Of a stretch of DNA of 64,000 nucleotides, positions 63,815-64,000 are shown piece by piece. A program made the translations under genes and the position numbers. Positions within the stretch are counted from its first letter, which is position 1. The number at the start of each line of letters is the position of its first letter. Under the pieces are notes generated by a model that worked only from the letters and a program-made list of their open reading frames with translations, ran no database searches and was not told where the DNA came from. Origin of the DNA: Mastigias papua (Eukaryota; Cnidaria; Scyphozoa; Rhizostomeae; Mastigiidae); the NCBI GenBank assembly GCA_964019165.1, contig OZ025267.1, positions 11,718,889-11,782,888 of the forward strand, in the 5' to 3' direction.

Positions 63815-64000
63815 TTTAAAGCTGTATATAGTGTAAAAACAGAGACTAAGGCTAATTTGAGTAGGAAACATTAGCTAAACTACTGGCATCGATGTAACCA
63901 TAGATGTAAAAGACGTTAAGTGTATGAGATTGATTCACTTCCACTCAATTTCACTCATACAACAGTATATGCACATATTCGCATTGCTTGTGATGGGCCT
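63815..64000. repeat. Partial X monomer at the right edge (M173)
   Basis: The first 186 bases of a monomer with TTGATTCAC and ATTCGC, so type X. The array continues beyond the window. Confidence 0.9.

Larger units (their letters stand above)
1..64000. repeat. 371-bp satellite DNA array, 172.5 monomers
   Basis: The window is continuous head-to-tail repetition of one unit. Successive TTTAAAGCTG boxes fall at 1, 372, 743, 1114, 1485, 1856 and so on to 63815. All copies have the same orientation; I found no inverted monomer, spacer, transposon insertion, tRNA, rRNA or intron-bearing gene. The three 370-bp and five 372-bp copies account exactly for the final phase (172 x 371 + 2 = 63814). Copies of one type are almost identical, whereas different types differ at a few to a few tens of positions. 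Arrays of this kind are characteristic of eukaryotic centromeric or heterochromatic satellites. Location on the chromosome and species are not shown by the sequence. Confidence 0.98.

Noticed and set aside
1..64000. CRISPR array
   Set aside because: Repeats are 371 bp and contiguous with no variable spacers.
1..64000. Recurrent TATAAA in ATTATAAATGC (monomer positions 251-259) as a promoter in every monomer
   Set aside because: An A+T-rich repeat will contain such a hexamer by chance, and nothing around it looks like a transcription unit. Satellite transcription is possible but not shown by this sequence.
1..64000. Hammerhead ribozyme in the repeat, as found in some animal satellites
   Set aside because: The conserved CTGATGA core was not found on either strand; CTGATGG occurs but lacks the required bases and the partner GAAA context.
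1..64000. CENP-B box or telomere repeats
   Set aside because: No TTCG...CGGGA-type motif and no tandem TTAGGG- or TTAGG-like runs were seen.
1..64000. Prokaryotic or phage origin of the window
   Set aside because: No operon, ribosome binding site, coding density or phage gene is present, and 64 kb of HOR-structured satellite is a eukaryotic feature.

Overview
The whole 64 kb is one tandem satellite DNA array. A single A+T-rich repeat (reference copy at 1-371: 371 bp, about 37% G+C by my hand count) runs head to tail in one orientation: 172 complete copies plus a 186 bp partial copy at the right edge. I see no interruption by a gene, transposon, RNA gene or unique spacer. Taking TTTAAA as monomer position 1, every copy can be phased. 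All are 371 bp except three of 370 bp (starting 8534, 41556, 50460) and five of 372 bp (12614, 16696, 18923, 21521, 48233). This points to constitutive heterochromatin of a eukaryotic chromosome, such as a centromeric, pericentromeric or subtelomeric block. I do not recognise the family and nothing in the window identifies the species.

The information lies in the higher-order structure. Below, M1-M173 number the monomers left to right and letters name sequence types with shared diagnostic substitutions (positions given within the monomer). Region I (1-8903, M1-M24) is built on a 5-monomer higher-order repeat (HOR) A-B-C-D-E of 1,855 bp; the first two copies look identical base for base. Region II (8904-22634, M25-M61) uses a different HOR, an 11-mer of 4,082 bp (I-H-J-K-L-H-M-N-O-P-Q) present twice, followed by 6-mer and 7-mer deletion derivatives. 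Region III (22635-36732, M62-M99) is a mosaic of region I-like and II-like monomers with newcomers (R, S, T, U, V), in irregular 8-, 8- and 12-monomer units. Region IV (36733-64000, M100-M173) is built on a 10-mer X-Y-E-T-U-V-R-R-W-W (3,710 bp), complete once at 43781-47490 and otherwise rearranged.

Two long-range events stand out. A 17-monomer rearranged unit at 37475-43780 recurs with the same internal rearrangements at 51943-58249, about 14.47 kb away. A block of region I (D-E-A-B-C-D-E) sits inside region IV at about 48410-50640, some 47 kb from its only other occurrences here, and ends at an abrupt non-homologous joint. At least fourteen hybrid monomers mark where unequal exchange or conversion joined two types.

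No stretch has convincing coding capacity. The recurring 69-77 residue minus-strand frame and the single 71-residue plus-strand frame at 41661-41876 are described below as properties of the repeat, not as genes.
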